From Allobosea sp. 47.2.35 (GTDB lineage: Bacteria > Pseudomonadota > Alphaproteobacteria > Rhizobiales > Beijerinckiaceae): a stretch of DNA of 64,000 nucleotides. Where the stretch lies: positions 62,001-126,000 of the forward strand of contig NZ_JANLGI010000007.1 of assembly GCF_024655635.1 (NCBI RefSeq). Direction: 5' to 3'. This document shows positions 7,066 through 15,754 of this stretch, in pieces; position 1 is the first letter of the stretch; each line of letters begins with the position of its first letter. Both the position numbers and the translations under genes were made by a program. The notes below the pieces were generated by a model that saw nothing but the letters and a program-made list of their open reading frames with translations, was not told the origin of the DNA and did no database searches.

Positions 7066-8953
7066 AATCCGGGATCGCCTCGTCGAGCACGGCATTGGCC
7101 GCACCTTGGTCATTGGCCTTCACGGCGGCCTGGAGCTGCGTCAGCCAGATTTCGATCCGATCACGCCCGGCGAAGATCGGCTTGGCCGCCATGACGCCGT
7201 CGAGCCCGGTTTCCGCCATTGGCTCGTCGCGCGCGAACAGGATCTCATTCAGCCGCTCGCCCGGCCGGACACCGGAGACGATGATCTCGATATCCTCGCC
7301 CGGCTCGAAGCCGGCGAGACGGATCATCCGCTCGGCCAGGTCCATGATCCGCATCGGCTGGCCCATCTTGAGCACATAGACGGCGGCGCGCTCCGCCTCC
7401 CCATCGCTCGCGCGAGCATGGGAGGCGGCGGTCAGCACGAGATCGCAGGCCTCGCGGATCGTCATGAAATAGCGGATCATCTCCGGGCTGGTCACCGTGA
7501 CCGGGCCGCCACGGGCGATCTGCGCCTTGAACTTCGGCACCACCGAGCCGGCCGAGCCCAGCACGTTGCCGAAGCGGACCGCGACGAGGCGGATGCCGGA
7601 ATCGGCGGCGACGAGCTCGGCATCGCGCGACTGCGCATAGATCTCGGCGAAGCGCTTGGTCGCGCCCAGCATCGAGACGGGCTCGATCGCCTTGTCGGTC
7701 GAGATCATCACGAAGGTGTGGGCACCGGCCGCGACGGCGGCGTCGATGACGTTCACCGAGCCGAAGATATTGGTCTTGATGCCCTCGCTCCAGTCGGCTT
7801 CGAGATAGGGCACATGTTTCAGCGCCGCCGCATGGACGACGATGTCGGGTTTGAAGCCGGCGAAGAGCGGCATGATCCGCTCGCGGTCGCGCACATCGGC
7901 CAGCACGCCGGAGACCGCGGTCTCCGGCGCTTGAACCGAGAGCTGCTCGCTGATCTGGAACAGGGCCGGTTCTGAACTCTCGACGACGAGCAGCTCGGCC
8001 GCGCCGAAGGCGGCGCAGCGCAGGCAGATCTCGGAGCCGATCGAGCCGCCGCCGCCGGTGACGATGACGCGCTTGCCCTTCAGGAAGGAGCCGAGCCGCT
8101 CGCGATCGATCGCGACGGTCGAGCGCACCAGCAGGTCCTCGATTTCGAGCGGCGCGACTTCCGTGTCGCGCACGCCCTCGCCCAGGCTGTCGATGCGCGA
8201 GATCGGCAGGGCGAGCTTGCGCGTGCGGGCCAGCCATTTCTCGGGTTGCGCCTCAGGCAGCAGCGCGGAAGGCGTGGCGACGATGCGGCGGAAGGCTTCG
8301 CCGCGCTCGATCGCCTCGCCGGCGATCCGCTCGATATCCCCGAGCAGTCCGAGTACAGGCACGCCGCGGATCGACTGGCCGAGATCGTCAGCGCGCGGCG
8401 ACAGGATGCCGGCGGGCCGCAGGCGCCGCATCGTGCCGGCTTCCATGGCGCGGATCACCATTTCGATTTCGACGCCGCGCCCGAGCAGCAGCGCCGGCAG
8501 GTTCGCTTCGCGGACCGCGCTGGTGCGCGAGCGCGCATATTTGAAGTAGCGATAGGCCAGCCGCGGCCCGCCGAGCAGGGCGATCTGCACCAGCCAGTAG
8601 AGCGCGATCGAGATCTTGCCGAAATAGAAGGCGCCGTAGAAATTCGGCGCGACCAGCACGTAATCGACCGCGAGCAGCGACACCGTCAGGACGGACACCG
8701 CCTTGACGATATTCGAGAGGTCCGGCAGCGAGGCGAAGCGCCATTTCGAGCGGTAGAGCGAGAACAGCCAGTAAACCAGCCCGGCATAGGCCACGAAGAA
8801 GGGCAGGAAGCGTGGCAGGTAGCGCAGGTGCTCGACGAGCTGCGCCCCTTCGAAGCGAACGACGAAGACGAGCCAGATCGCCAGCGCCGTGACCGCGAGG
8901 TCATGCAGGACGACGGCGAGCTTCTTGAGATTCTGTTTGGGCAGGAAGGCCAT
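6989..8953 (-). CDS. Membrane-bound UDP-GlcNAc 4,6-dehydratase (WbpM/PglF/CapD family)
   Basis: 654 aa: four N-terminal membrane spans (within residues ~10-130), a linker Rossmann region with LLGRGVEIEMVIRAME, then the extended SDR domain with nucleotide-binding GGGGSIGSE at about residue 300. The catalytic Asp-Lys pair of this family is in ISTDKA. The position usually held by Tyr or Met of the (Y/M)xxxK motif is Leu (SMLGATK). Such enzymes convert UDP-GlcNAc to UDP-4-keto-6-deoxy-GlcNAc, the precursor of QuiNAc, FucNAc and bacillosamine. The gene faces the transferase/reductase pair and overlaps the latter's 3' end by 77 bases. The C-terminal tail (Ser/Pro/Ala/Gln-rich) lies in the overlap. 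Confidence 0.9.
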   Translation of the reverse strand: MAFLPKQNLKKLAVVLHDLAVTALAIWLVFVVRFEGAQLVEHLRYLPRFLPFFVAYAGLVYWLFSLYRSKWRFASLPDLSNIVKAVSVLTVSLLAVDYVLVAPNFYGAFYFGKISIALYWLVQIALLGGPRLAYRYFKYARSRTSAVREANLPALLLGRGVEIEMVIRAMEAGTMRRLRPAGILSPRADDLGQSIRGVPVLGLLGDIERIAGEAIERGEAFRRIVATPSALLPEAQPEKWLARTRKLALPISRIDSLGEGVRDTEVAPLEIEDLLVRSTVAIDRERLGSFLKGKRVIVTGGGGSIGSEICLRCAAFGAAELLVVESSEPALFQISEQLSVQAPETAVSGVLADVRDRERIMPLFAGFKPDIVVHAAALKHVPYLEADWSEGIKTNIFGSVNVIDAAVAAGAHTFVMISTDKAIEPVSMLGATKRFAEIYAQSRDAELVAADSGIRLVAVRFGNVLGSAGSVVPKFKAQIARGGPVTVTSPEMIRYFMTIREACDLVLTAASHARASDGEAERAAVYVLKMGQPMRIMDLAERMIRLAGFEPGEDIEIIVSGVRPGERLNEILFARDEPMAETGLDGVMAAKPIFAGRDRIEIWLTQLQAAVKANDQGAANAVLDEAIPDFSRRDSRQPAAPAPSSSQPAAASQH

Positions 8954-9068
8954 GTCCGGGCGGTATCCCGCTCCCTCGGCGGCTTGTCAACGCGTTGGAG
9001 CATCGGCCCGAAAGGTGGAACGCGGTTTTCGGGAAAGCCGATGCCAAATCAAAAATCTGGAGGATCGC

Positions 9069-9665
9069 TCACTGGGCCTGGGGCCTGGCTTCCAGCGCGC
9101 TGAGGACGAAAGCGATCATCTCGTCCGGCGTCGGGCCGGGAATGCACTCGCATTGCGTGATCAGCAGCGGGTGCATGAAGCGGATCATCGCCGTGCGGAT
9201 GCAGCCGGTGGCATGGGCCGGCTCCATCGCGCGGAACTCGCCACGCGCGATGCCGTCGGCGACGACGCGGCGCAGCACGATGTCGAAGCGCTCGATATGG
9301 GCGATGATCGCGTCCCAGCTTTCTTCCATCGCCGCGCAGACCATTTCCTGCATCCGCGCGTGGCCGGCGAACCGGGCGGCGTTCAGGCGATAGCAGGTGG
9401 CGAGGATGTCGCGCAGCCGCTCGGCAGCGGGCCGATCCTCGTCGGCGATCACGGCGATCGCCTCTTCCTGCTCGCGCTTGTAGCGCTCGAGCACGGCCTC
9501 GTTGATCGACTTCTTCGAATCGAAGAAGCGATAGACGTTGGCGGGGCTCATCCGCAGGGATTTGGCGATGTCCGCCACGGTCGTCTTCTGGTACCCGATG
9601 TCGCGGAAGAAGCGCTCGGCGGTGTCGACGATGATCTGCCTGGTATCGCGTTCGGGGTTACTCAC
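9069..9665 (-). CDS. TetR/AcrR family transcriptional regulator
   Basis: 198 aa, GTG start (complement of 9663-9665). The N-terminal helix-turn-helix is typical: TTVADIAKSLRMSPANVYRFF at residues ~28-48. The C-terminal ligand domain is all-helical with no recognisable specificity. Upstream, at 9718-9739, is a 22-base inverted repeat that is a good autoregulatory operator. A related site lies between cobQ and the aminotransferase gene. The regulator probably controls itself and one or both of those genes (inference). Confidence 0.9.
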   Translation of the reverse strand: MSNPERDTRQIIVDTAERFFRDIGYQKTTVADIAKSLRMSPANVYRFFDSKKSINEAVLERYKREQEEAIAVIADEDRPAAERLRDILATCYRLNAARFAGHARMQEMVCAAMEESWDAIIAHIERFDIVLRRVVADGIARGEFRAMEPAHATGCIRTAMIRFMHPLLITQCECIPGPTPDEMIAFVLSALEARPQAQ

Positions 9666-9717
9666 GGCGTCGCCGGCTGGGTTGTTTCAAACGAAAGCGG
9701 TGAAGAATTGATCGTTA

Positions 9718-9739
9718 TGACGAATTTCGTCATTCGTCA
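9718..9739. promoter_or_regulatory. Probable TetR operator upstream of tetR-family gene
   Basis: Two perfect 8-base arms, TGACGAAT (9718-9725) and ATTCGTCA (9732-9739), are separated by TTCGTC. A nested palindrome ATGACGAATTTCGTCAT runs 9717-9733. The site is 53 bases upstream of the regulator start. The same arm-6-arm architecture recurs at 11543-11564. Confidence 0.6.
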
Positions 9740-9838
9740 ACATAATGGCGAATAAAGACTTTTGCCTTGATGTGCATCAATCTCTGGGTGGGACTCTGCT
9801 GAAGGAACAGATCAGGGCGCTCGATGTTCCCGACCGGC

Positions 9839-11323
9839 TCAGGCCGCGGAATTGCGGTTCTTCGCGAGATTGAACAGGGTTTCCGTATCGAAATGATCAT
9901 TCAAATGCATGGCGAGCCGATCCAGGGTTGCCTCGACCGCATCGTCATAATGCAGGCCTGACGGCTTTCGGTGCTGGTCACCGATCGCGGCGAGCCAGGA
10001 CCCGCGCACCGCGTCCGAAGCAAAGATGCCATGCAGATAGCTGCCGGCGACCCGTCCGTCCGGGCTTGCTGCACCTTCCAGCCGGCCCTCGACGCGGAAC
10101 GGCGCGCGGGTCGTATCGGCGCCTTCCGTCCGGCCGAGATGGATTTCATAGGCCCGGCCTTGGGCCGTGCTGCGGGCATCGATGAAATCGACTTCGCGAA
10201 CGGTCTTGTCGGCGTCGAGCGTGGTCTCGACATCGAGCAGGCCGAGACCCGGCGCCTCTCCGGGCGGGCCTTCCAGTCCGAGCGGATCGCGCACCACCCG
10301 CCCGAGCATCTGGTAACCGCCGCAGAGCCCGAGCACGCGCCCGCCCCTGCGGCGATGGGCAAGGATATCGATGTCCCAGCCTTCCCGCCGTAGCGCCGCG
10401 AGATCGCGCAGCGTCGTCTTGGAGCCGGGCAGGATGACGAGGTCGGCATCGCCCGGCAGCGCCTGCCCCGGCCCGATCATGGCGAGGTCGACATCCGCCT
10501 CGAGCTTGAGGGGATCGAGATCGTCGAAATTGGCGATGCCTGGCAGCACCGGGACGGCAACCCTGATGCGGGCACCCGCTTTCCGCCCCGAGCGGATATC
10601 GAGCCCGTCCTCCGCCGGCAGCCGGGCGGCATCGGCAAACCAGGGCACGACGCCGAGGCAGGGCCATCCGGTCGCCTCCGCGATCGTCGCGACGCCGGGC
10701 GCGAACAGTTCGACATGGCCCCGGAAGCGGTTGATCGCGAAGGCGCGGATCATCGCCCTGTCTTCCGCATCGAGCACCGCGTGGCTGCCGACCAGGCTCG
10801 CGATCACGCCGCCGCGGTCGATATCGCCGATCAGCACGGCCGGAACATTCGCCGCCCGCGCGAAGCCGAGATTGGCGATGTCGCGGGCGCGCAGGTTGGT
10901 CTCGGCCGGCGATCCCGCGCCCTCGACGATGACGAGATCGGCGCTCTCGCCCAGGCGCGTGAAGCTGTCGAGAACCTGCGGCATAAAATCTCCACGCCGG
11001 GCGAAGTCGCGCGAGGCGAGGCGACCGACGACGCGGCCCTGCAGGATGATCTGGCTACCCTGCTCGCCCTCGGGCTTGAGCAGCACCGGGTTCATGTCGG
11101 GATGCGGTTCGACGCGGGCGGCGCGGGCCTGAAGCGCCTGTGCCCGGCCGATCTCGCCAGCCTCGGTCGCCGCGGCATTGTTCGACATGTTCTGCGGCTT
11201 GAACGGGCGCACCTTCAGGCCGCGATTCGCGAAGAGCCGGCACAGGCCCGCGACGATCAGCGACTTCCCGACATTGGAGCCGGTGCCGAGGATCATGATC
11301 GCGGGGACGGGGGAGCGGGCCAT
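9839..11323 (-). CDS. cobQ: Cobyric acid synthase CobQ
   Basis: Amidates the b, d, e and g side chains of adenosylcobyrinic acid a,c-diamide with glutamine and ATP in cobalamin synthesis. The N-terminal ATP-binding domain has [12 protein letters not shown] (dethiobiotin-synthetase fold), followed by [10 protein letters not shown] and EGAGSPAE. The C-terminal class I glutaminase-like domain has its cysteine in [11 protein letters not shown] and a histidine in GSYLHGIF. From ATG 11323 the protein is 494 aa, the usual length; an upstream TTG at 11371 is less likely. No other cob genes are nearby, so it is isolated here. It is divergent from the aminotransferase. Confidence 0.95.
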   Translation of the reverse strand: MARSPVPAIMILGTGSNVGKSLIVAGLCRLFANRGLKVRPFKPQNMSNNAAATEAGEIGRAQALQARAARVEPHPDMNPVLLKPEGEQGSQIILQGRVVGRLASRDFARRGDFMPQVLDSFTRLGESADLVIVEGAGSPAETNLRARDIANLGFARAANVPAVLIGDIDRGGVIASLVGSHAVLDAEDRAMIRAFAINRFRGHVELFAPGVATIAEATGWPCLGVVPWFADAARLPAEDGLDIRSGRKAGARIRVAVPVLPGIANFDDLDPLKLEADVDLAMIGPGQALPGDADLVILPGSKTTLRDLAALRREGWDIDILAHRRRGGRVLGLCGGYQMLGRVVRDPLGLEGPPGEAPGLGLLDVETTLDADKTVREVDFIDARSTAQGRAYEIHLGRTEGADTTRAPFRVEGRLEGAASPDGRVAGSYLHGIFASDAVRGSWLAAIGDQHRKPSGLHYDDAVEATLDRLAMHLNDHFDTETLFNLAKNRNSAA

Positions 11324-11671
11324 GCGCCTGCTTAGCGCGGTTTCCACGGGCACGGAAACCGGCCGCGGCAATCTTCAGGCAAGGGCGCTGGTAGAGTTTG
11401 GCGCGGAGTTCGCGCGCCGGGAGATGGCTTGCACCATCCTGACAAGGTTCGCCGGCCTTCTGCGGCATCCTGCTGCGCCAAAGGGGCGAAGTCGCAACAG
11501 GCGTCCGCCGAAGGCCGGCTGAACTGAATAAACACTGAACGCTGACGAATGTCAACATTCATCATTCGCTATTTTCTATCCCTCAGACAGATCGCTTTTC
11601 CATCGGGTGCGCCGGCCGGTCCGGCATGCTAAAGCCACGGCTCCCGCCTTTGCCGAGCCGATCCGACCGCG
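11324..11671. promoter_or_regulatory. Divergent cobQ / aminotransferase intergenic region
   Basis: A 348-base spacer. Next to cobQ is a perfect 7-base-pair hairpin, GGTTTCC/GGAAACC, at 11339-11360, within the cobQ leader. A TetR-like operator is at 11543-11564, in the AT-rich part nearer the aminotransferase. I looked for a cobalamin riboswitch before cobQ and did not find a convincing B12 box. Short open frames here look like noise. Confidence 0.5.
11543..11564. promoter_or_regulatory. Second TetR-type operator, between cobQ and aminotransferase
   Basis: Arms TGACGAAT (11543-11550) and ATTCATCA (11557-11564) with a 6-base spacer GTCAAC. One arm position breaks the symmetry. The inner GAATGT-CA-ACATTC is symmetric apart from the centre. 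The left arm is identical to that of the site before the TetR gene, and the overall length is the same 22 bases. It lies 108 bases before the aminotransferase start. Confidence 0.5.
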
Positions 11672-12820
11672 ATGAATCCGATCCTCTCCGCCCTCCCCAC
11701 CACCGTCTTCGAGGTGATGTCGCAGCTCGCCCGCGAGACCGGTGCGGTCAACCTTGGGCAGGGCTTTCCGGATGATCCCGGCCCGCTCGACGTTCGCCGG
11801 AAGGCGGCGGAGGCGGTGGTCGATGGCTGGAACCAGTATCCGCCGATGATGGGCCTGCCCGAGCTGCGCGAGGCCGCGGCCAAGCACTACAAGCATTGGC
11901 AGGGGCTCGATCTCGACCCGACGACAGAGATAATGGTGACCTCGGGCGCGACCGAGGCGATCGCGGGCGCATTGATGGCGCTGATCACGCCGGGCGACGA
12001 GGTCGTGCTGTTCGAGCCGATGTACGACGCCTACTTGCCGCTGGTGCGGCGCGCCGGCGGCATCCCGAAATTCGTGACGCTGACCCCGCCGCATTTCGGC
12101 CTGACCGAGGACGCGCTGGCCAAGGCTTTCTCGCCAAAGACGAAGGTCGTGCTGTTCAACAACCCGCTGAACCCGACGGCGACGATCTTCGGCAAGGCCG
12201 ATCTCGACCTGCTTGCCGATTTCTGCGTCCGCCACGACGCGATCGCGATCTGCGACGAGGTCTGGGAGCATGTCGTCTTCGACGGGCACCGCCATGCCTC
12301 GGTGCTCGGGCGGCCCGACATGCGCGAGCGCACCGTCAAGATTTCCTCGGCCGGCAAGATCTTCTCGCTGACCGGCTGGAAGGTCGGGCTCGTCATGGCG
12401 GCGCCGGCGATCATGCGCGTGCTGTCCAAGGCGCACCAGTTCCTCACCTTCACGACGCCGCCGAACCTGCAGGCCGCGGTGGCCTATGGTCTCGGCAAGG
12501 ATGACGGCTACTACGAGGGCATGCGCGCCGATTTCCAGCGCTCGCGTGATCGCTTCGCGGCTGGATTGCGCGATCTCGGCTTCGCGGTGCTGCCGAGCGC
12601 CGGCACCTATTTCCTCAATGTCGACATCGCCCCGCTCGGCGAGAGCGACGATGTCGATTTCTGCCGCAGGCTGGTGACCGAGAACGGCGTCGCCGCGATT
12701 CCCGTCAGCGCCTTCTATGCCGAAGGGGCGGTCAGAAACGTCGTCCGCTTCTGCTTCGCCAAGCGCGATGCGACGCTGGATGCGGCCTTGGAACGGCTGG
12801 CGGCACGCCGCCCGCGCTGA
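11672..12820 (+). CDS. PLP-dependent class I/II aminotransferase
   Basis: A fold-type I aminotransferase of 382 aa. Visible are the N-terminal NLGQGFPDD motif, the TSGATEAI cofactor-binding loop, NNPLNPTA, CDEVWEHV, the Schiff-base lysine in SSAGKIFSLTGWKVG, and the C-terminal VRFCFAKRD arginine. It belongs to the group containing methionine/kynurenine aminotransferase YbdL and succinyldiaminopimelate aminotransferase DapC-like proteins. The sequence alone does not fix the substrate. It is divergent from cobQ, with a TetR-type operator in the spacer, and ends 5 bases before the convergent TPR-like gene. Confidence 0.9.
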   Translation: MNPILSALPTTVFEVMSQLARETGAVNLGQGFPDDPGPLDVRRKAAEAVVDGWNQYPPMMGLPELREAAAKHYKHWQGLDLDPTTEIMVTSGATEAIAGALMALITPGDEVVLFEPMYDAYLPLVRRAGGIPKFVTLTPPHFGLTEDALAKAFSPKTKVVLFNNPLNPTATIFGKADLDLLADFCVRHDAIAICDEVWEHVVFDGHRHASVLGRPDMRERTVKISSAGKIFSLTGWKVGLVMAAPAIMRVLSKAHQFLTFTTPPNLQAAVAYGLGKDDGYYEGMRADFQRSRDRFAAGLRDLGFAVLPSAGTYFLNVDIAPLGESDDVDFCRRLVTENGVAAIPVSAFYAEGAVRNVVRFCFAKRDATLDAALERLAARRPR

Positions 12821-12825
12821 GGTCT

Positions 12826-14262
12826 TCAGCCGGCGATCAGCTTGGCGGCTGTCGTGCCGGCGGCTCCGAGCCGCTTCTGCAGGTCGGTGGCGACAGCGCC
12901 GCCATTCGGCGCCTGCTTGGCGGATTCGGTTGCCGCCATCAATTGGGCGAGCGCCTGTTGCGCCAGCGTCTTGTCCTTGTTGCGGCGGGCGAGCTGGAGC
13001 ATGGCTTCGGCCTGGCTGGCTGAAGTCTGCGCCCAGAGCAGCGGTGCGCGCTCCCGCCGATACTCCTCAAGCGCCGCGCCAAACGCGGCGATCGCCTCCT
13101 CGATCACGACCGGCTCGCTGTAGCGCTCGCCCATGGCGGCAAGGACGCCGCCCATCTGATCCTGCAATTCGGCCCAGCGCAGGGGATCGCGGCTGCGATC
13201 GGTCGCCTGCGAGACGCGGTTGAGCCCGTTGAAGGCGCGCTCCAGCAGGGATAGGTCGCTGCGGCGCCGGCCGAGCGTGGCGCGGGCGCGGGAGATCATG
13301 TGCTCGGCTTCGAGCCAGCGGGCCTCGTCGTCGCTGCGCTTCCAGACGGCGAGCGCGGTGGCATAGGTCGCGACCGCCTCTTCGAGCAGGTTGTCGTCCT
13401 TCTGCGAGACGCCGAGATTGACCGCGAGCCGGCCCAGCCGCAGCTTCAGGGCGCGCCAGAGCGCCGGTGCCTCGTCATGGCGCAGGTCCTCGATGCCGGC
13501 TCGGCAATGGACGAGGGCCTCGTCGAGCAGCTTGGCGTCGCCGGTGAGTGCGGCGAGCTTTTCGAGTGCCGAAGCCATGGCTTCCTGGACTCCGGCGAAG
13601 GCAATGGTATCGGCGAGGCTGTCTAGGCCTTCGAGCAGCCGGCGCAGGGCGGCGATCGAGCCGTCATAGCCTTCGCGGCCGCCGAAATCCTCGCTGATCC
13701 GCGCCAGCACCTTCGCCTGATCGAGCGCTGCCTCCCGGCTGCGGTCGATAGCTGCGAGGCCGATCAGGGCGGAGGCCTCGCCATAGCGGGCAGCCGCTTC
13801 GCGATAGCCTTCGGAGGTCGTGCGCAGGAAGCTGAGCGCCGCGCGATCCGCGCGGTTCTCGCCGATCAGCAGCCGGCGTTCGAGCGGAAGGGCGGATAGA
13901 TCGGTGGAGCCGCCGATGGCATGCAGTTCGGCCTGGGCGAGGCTCTTGTCGGCCTCGGCGAAACGGCCTTCGACGGTGGCAGTGGAGGCTTCGCCGCGCA
14001 GGCGCTTGATCTCAGCATCGCCGAGCGGTGTCGCGAGGCGGTTCGACAGCGCGAGAAAATCGCTGGCCTTGCGGTCGAGCAGGCGTTCTCCCGGAAGTGT
14101 GGCGCCGGCGCGCCGGAGCCAATCCGCCATCATGGCCGCCATCGCCATCGGCGACAGGCCGCGGCGTCCGGCGACGCTTGCCAGGAGCGGAGCGATCTGG
14201 TCGGCTTGGCTGATGGTGGCCTCCCGCTCCGGTCCGGCGTGATCACAGGGATCGCCGCGCAC
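12826..14262 (-). CDS. TPR-like repeat protein of unknown function, 478 aa
   Basis: Helical repeats fill residues ~150-460. Each has hydrophobic/small residues in TPR-like spacing and a recurring pattern of 'LLEEAVATYATAL' helices followed by 'W..A' segments (ALWRALKLRLGRLA, PLRWAELQDQMGGVLA, PLLWAQTSASQAEAML), about 55-60 residues apart. There is no signal peptide, no membrane span and no catalytic domain, so it is probably a cytosolic scaffold. A GTG start at 14262 is assumed; ATGs further in are possible. It is convergent with the aminotransferase and lies 30 bases downstream of the ridA-like gene on the same strand. Confidence 0.75.
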   Translation of the reverse strand: MRGDPCDHAGPEREATISQADQIAPLLASVAGRRGLSPMAMAAMMADWLRRAGATLPGERLLDRKASDFLALSNRLATPLGDAEIKRLRGEASTATVEGRFAEADKSLAQAELHAIGGSTDLSALPLERRLLIGENRADRAALSFLRTTSEGYREAAARYGEASALIGLAAIDRSREAALDQAKVLARISEDFGGREGYDGSIAALRRLLEGLDSLADTIAFAGVQEAMASALEKLAALTGDAKLLDEALVHCRAGIEDLRHDEAPALWRALKLRLGRLAVNLGVSQKDDNLLEEAVATYATALAVWKRSDDEARWLEAEHMISRARATLGRRRSDLSLLERAFNGLNRVSQATDRSRDPLRWAELQDQMGGVLAAMGERYSEPVVIEEAIAAFGAALEEYRRERAPLLWAQTSASQAEAMLQLARRNKDKTLAQQALAQLMAATESAKQAPNGGAVATDLQKRLGAAGTTAAKLIAG

Positions 14263-14292
14263 CCATCCGGGCGCGCGGCGATCGAAATGGGC

Positions 14293-14643
14293 TTACTTCG
14301 CGGCGATGACCGCGATCTCGACCGTGAACTGCGGCGCGGCCAGCTTCGCCTCGACCGTGGCGCGGCCCGGCGTGGCCCCGGCGACGACCCACTTGTCCCA
14401 GACGGCGTTCATCTCGGCGAAGGTCGACATGTCGGAGAGCCAGATGTTGACCATCAGCAGCTTGGTCTTGTCGGTGCCGGCCTCGGCCAGCAGGCCGTCG
14501 ATGATGCCGAGGATGTCGGCGGTCTGCTCGCCGACGCTCTTGCCGGCAGCCTTGTCCGCGACCTGGCCGGCCAGATAGACGGTGTTGCCGTGCACGACGG
14601 CCTTGGACATGCGCGGGCCGACGCCGATACGCTGAATGCTCAT
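14293..14643 (-). CDS. RidA family protein (enamine/imine deaminase-like)
   Basis: A 116-aa RidA/YjgF-type protein. Family landmarks are VYLAGQVADKAAGKSVGEQT, the internal NIWLSDMSTFAEMN, and the arginine in ATPGRATVEAKLA that binds the substrate carboxylate in active RidA. Such trimers hydrolyse reactive 2-aminoacrylate made by PLP enzymes; a PLP aminotransferase is two genes away. The ATG at 14643 is preceded by an AGGAGAT ribosome-binding site. The open frame extends upstream without protein character. Confidence 0.88.
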   Translation of the reverse strand: MSIQRIGVGPRMSKAVVHGNTVYLAGQVADKAAGKSVGEQTADILGIIDGLLAEAGTDKTKLLMVNIWLSDMSTFAEMNAVWDKWVVAGATPGRATVEAKLAAPQFTVEIAVIAAK

Positions 14644-14761
14644 AGTCTGATCTCCTTGAACGGACGCTTCGCTGGTAGCCCGGCCCGGCCGGTTTCGCAA
14701 ACGATATGCGGATGACCTAAGGGTAGATTCTGCGAGATGGCCCCGGACGAAGCCCGGATGG

Positions 14762-15211
14762 TCAGGCGAAACTCGCCCAGCCTGCCCAGAGCGCCGCATA
14801 GCGCCCGGCCTTGCCGACGAGGACGAGGATCGTGAACCGCCAGAACGGGTAGTTCAGCGTCCCCGCCGCGAAGGTCAGGGGATCGCCGACGAGCGGCAGC
14901 CAGGCCAGCAGCAGGGAGGGCCAGCCAAATCGGGCGAACAGACCTTGCGCCTGAACGAAACGCTGGGGATCAGGCCGCAGGCGGGCCGGCAGCTTGTCGA
15001 TGCCATGACGGGCGATCATCAGGCCGAGCCACCAGTTGAGGATCGAGCCGGCGGTGTTGGCGAGGCTCGCGGTCAGGAAGAGTGCGAGCGGATCGACGCT
15101 CTTCGCGGCGAGCAGCCCGACGAAGACCGCTTCCGACTGCGCCGGCAGCAGGGTCGCGGCGACGAAGGCCGCGAGCGCCATCGCGCCGAGAGAGGACAGG
15201 CCGGTCATCAC
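14762..15211 (-). CDS. YqaA family (DedA-related) membrane protein
   Basis: A 149-aa inner-membrane protein with four to five hydrophobic segments and the DedA/SNARE-associated pattern: SEAVFVGLLA near the N-terminus, ANTAGSILNWWLG, and the conserved FGWPSLLLAWLPLVGDPLTFAAG. Related proteins act in membrane homeostasis or lipid flipping; the precise role of the YqaA branch is unclear. It overlaps the DUF1697 gene by four bases (ATGA), which implies translational coupling. Confidence 0.87.
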   Translation of the reverse strand: MMTGLSSLGAMALAAFVAATLLPAQSEAVFVGLLAAKSVDPLALFLTASLANTAGSILNWWLGLMIARHGIDKLPARLRPDPQRFVQAQGLFARFGWPSLLLAWLPLVGDPLTFAAGTLNYPFWRFTILVLVGKAGRYAALWAGWASFA

Positions 15212-15735
15212 GCGAGCATGGCCGCCAGCGCCTTGACCGTATTCGCGTTGCGCAGCGTGCCGATGCCGAGCTTCTTGGTCGTCAGATGCGAGAGCAGCCG
15301 CGCCTCGCTCGGCTCGCCCGCGAAATCGATCCAGAGATCGCCGTCCCGCAGCGCGAGTCCCATGCCGGGCGCAGCAATCGTCTCCAGCTTGGCGAGGGTA
15401 TCCGGGCCGAGAGGCGCACGCATGACGCGGATACCGACTCGGGCGCCGTTGCCATCCGGGAAGGGGTTCTGCGCGGCCAGCCGCAGCCAGGCCGGCGCCG
15501 TGCGCAGGATGATGTCGACAGGCTTGCCGAACCGGGCACGGAAACCCGCCTCCAGCCGGCTTTCGACCGCGGCAATCGGTGCATCCTCGCCCTCGAAGAT
15601 CAGGTTGCCGGTGGCGACCCAGGTCCGTGGATTGGCGAAGCCGAGCTCCGACGCCATCGCCTTGAGATCGGCCATGACCAATCGCTTGCCGGGGCCGAGC
15701 AGGATCGAATGCAGCAGGGCGACATAGGTCGTCAT
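15208..15735 (-). CDS. DUF1697 family protein
   Basis: A 175-aa cytosolic protein with the DUF1697 pattern: an N-terminal TTYVALLHSI strand, KRLVMADLKAMASELGFANPRTWVATGNLIFEG, and a C-terminal TTKKLGIGTLRNANTVKAL. In typical family members the start is 'YVALLRGINVGG'; here it reads LLHSILLGPGKR, so the glycine-rich loop is altered. No biochemical function is established. It lies 19 bases after coaA and is coupled to the YqaA gene. Confidence 0.87.
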   Translation of the reverse strand: MTTYVALLHSILLGPGKRLVMADLKAMASELGFANPRTWVATGNLIFEGEDAPIAAVESRLEAGFRARFGKPVDIILRTAPAWLRLAAQNPFPDGNGARVGIRVMRAPLGPDTLAKLETIAAPGMGLALRDGDLWIDFAGEPSEARLLSHLTTKKLGIGTLRNANTVKALAAMLA

Positions 15736-15754
15736 CGCGATCCCGGAACCCGCG

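Noticed and set aside
11324-11671. Cobalamin riboswitch before cobQ
   Set aside because: No convincing B12 box or the four-way junction could be drawn on the minus strand.
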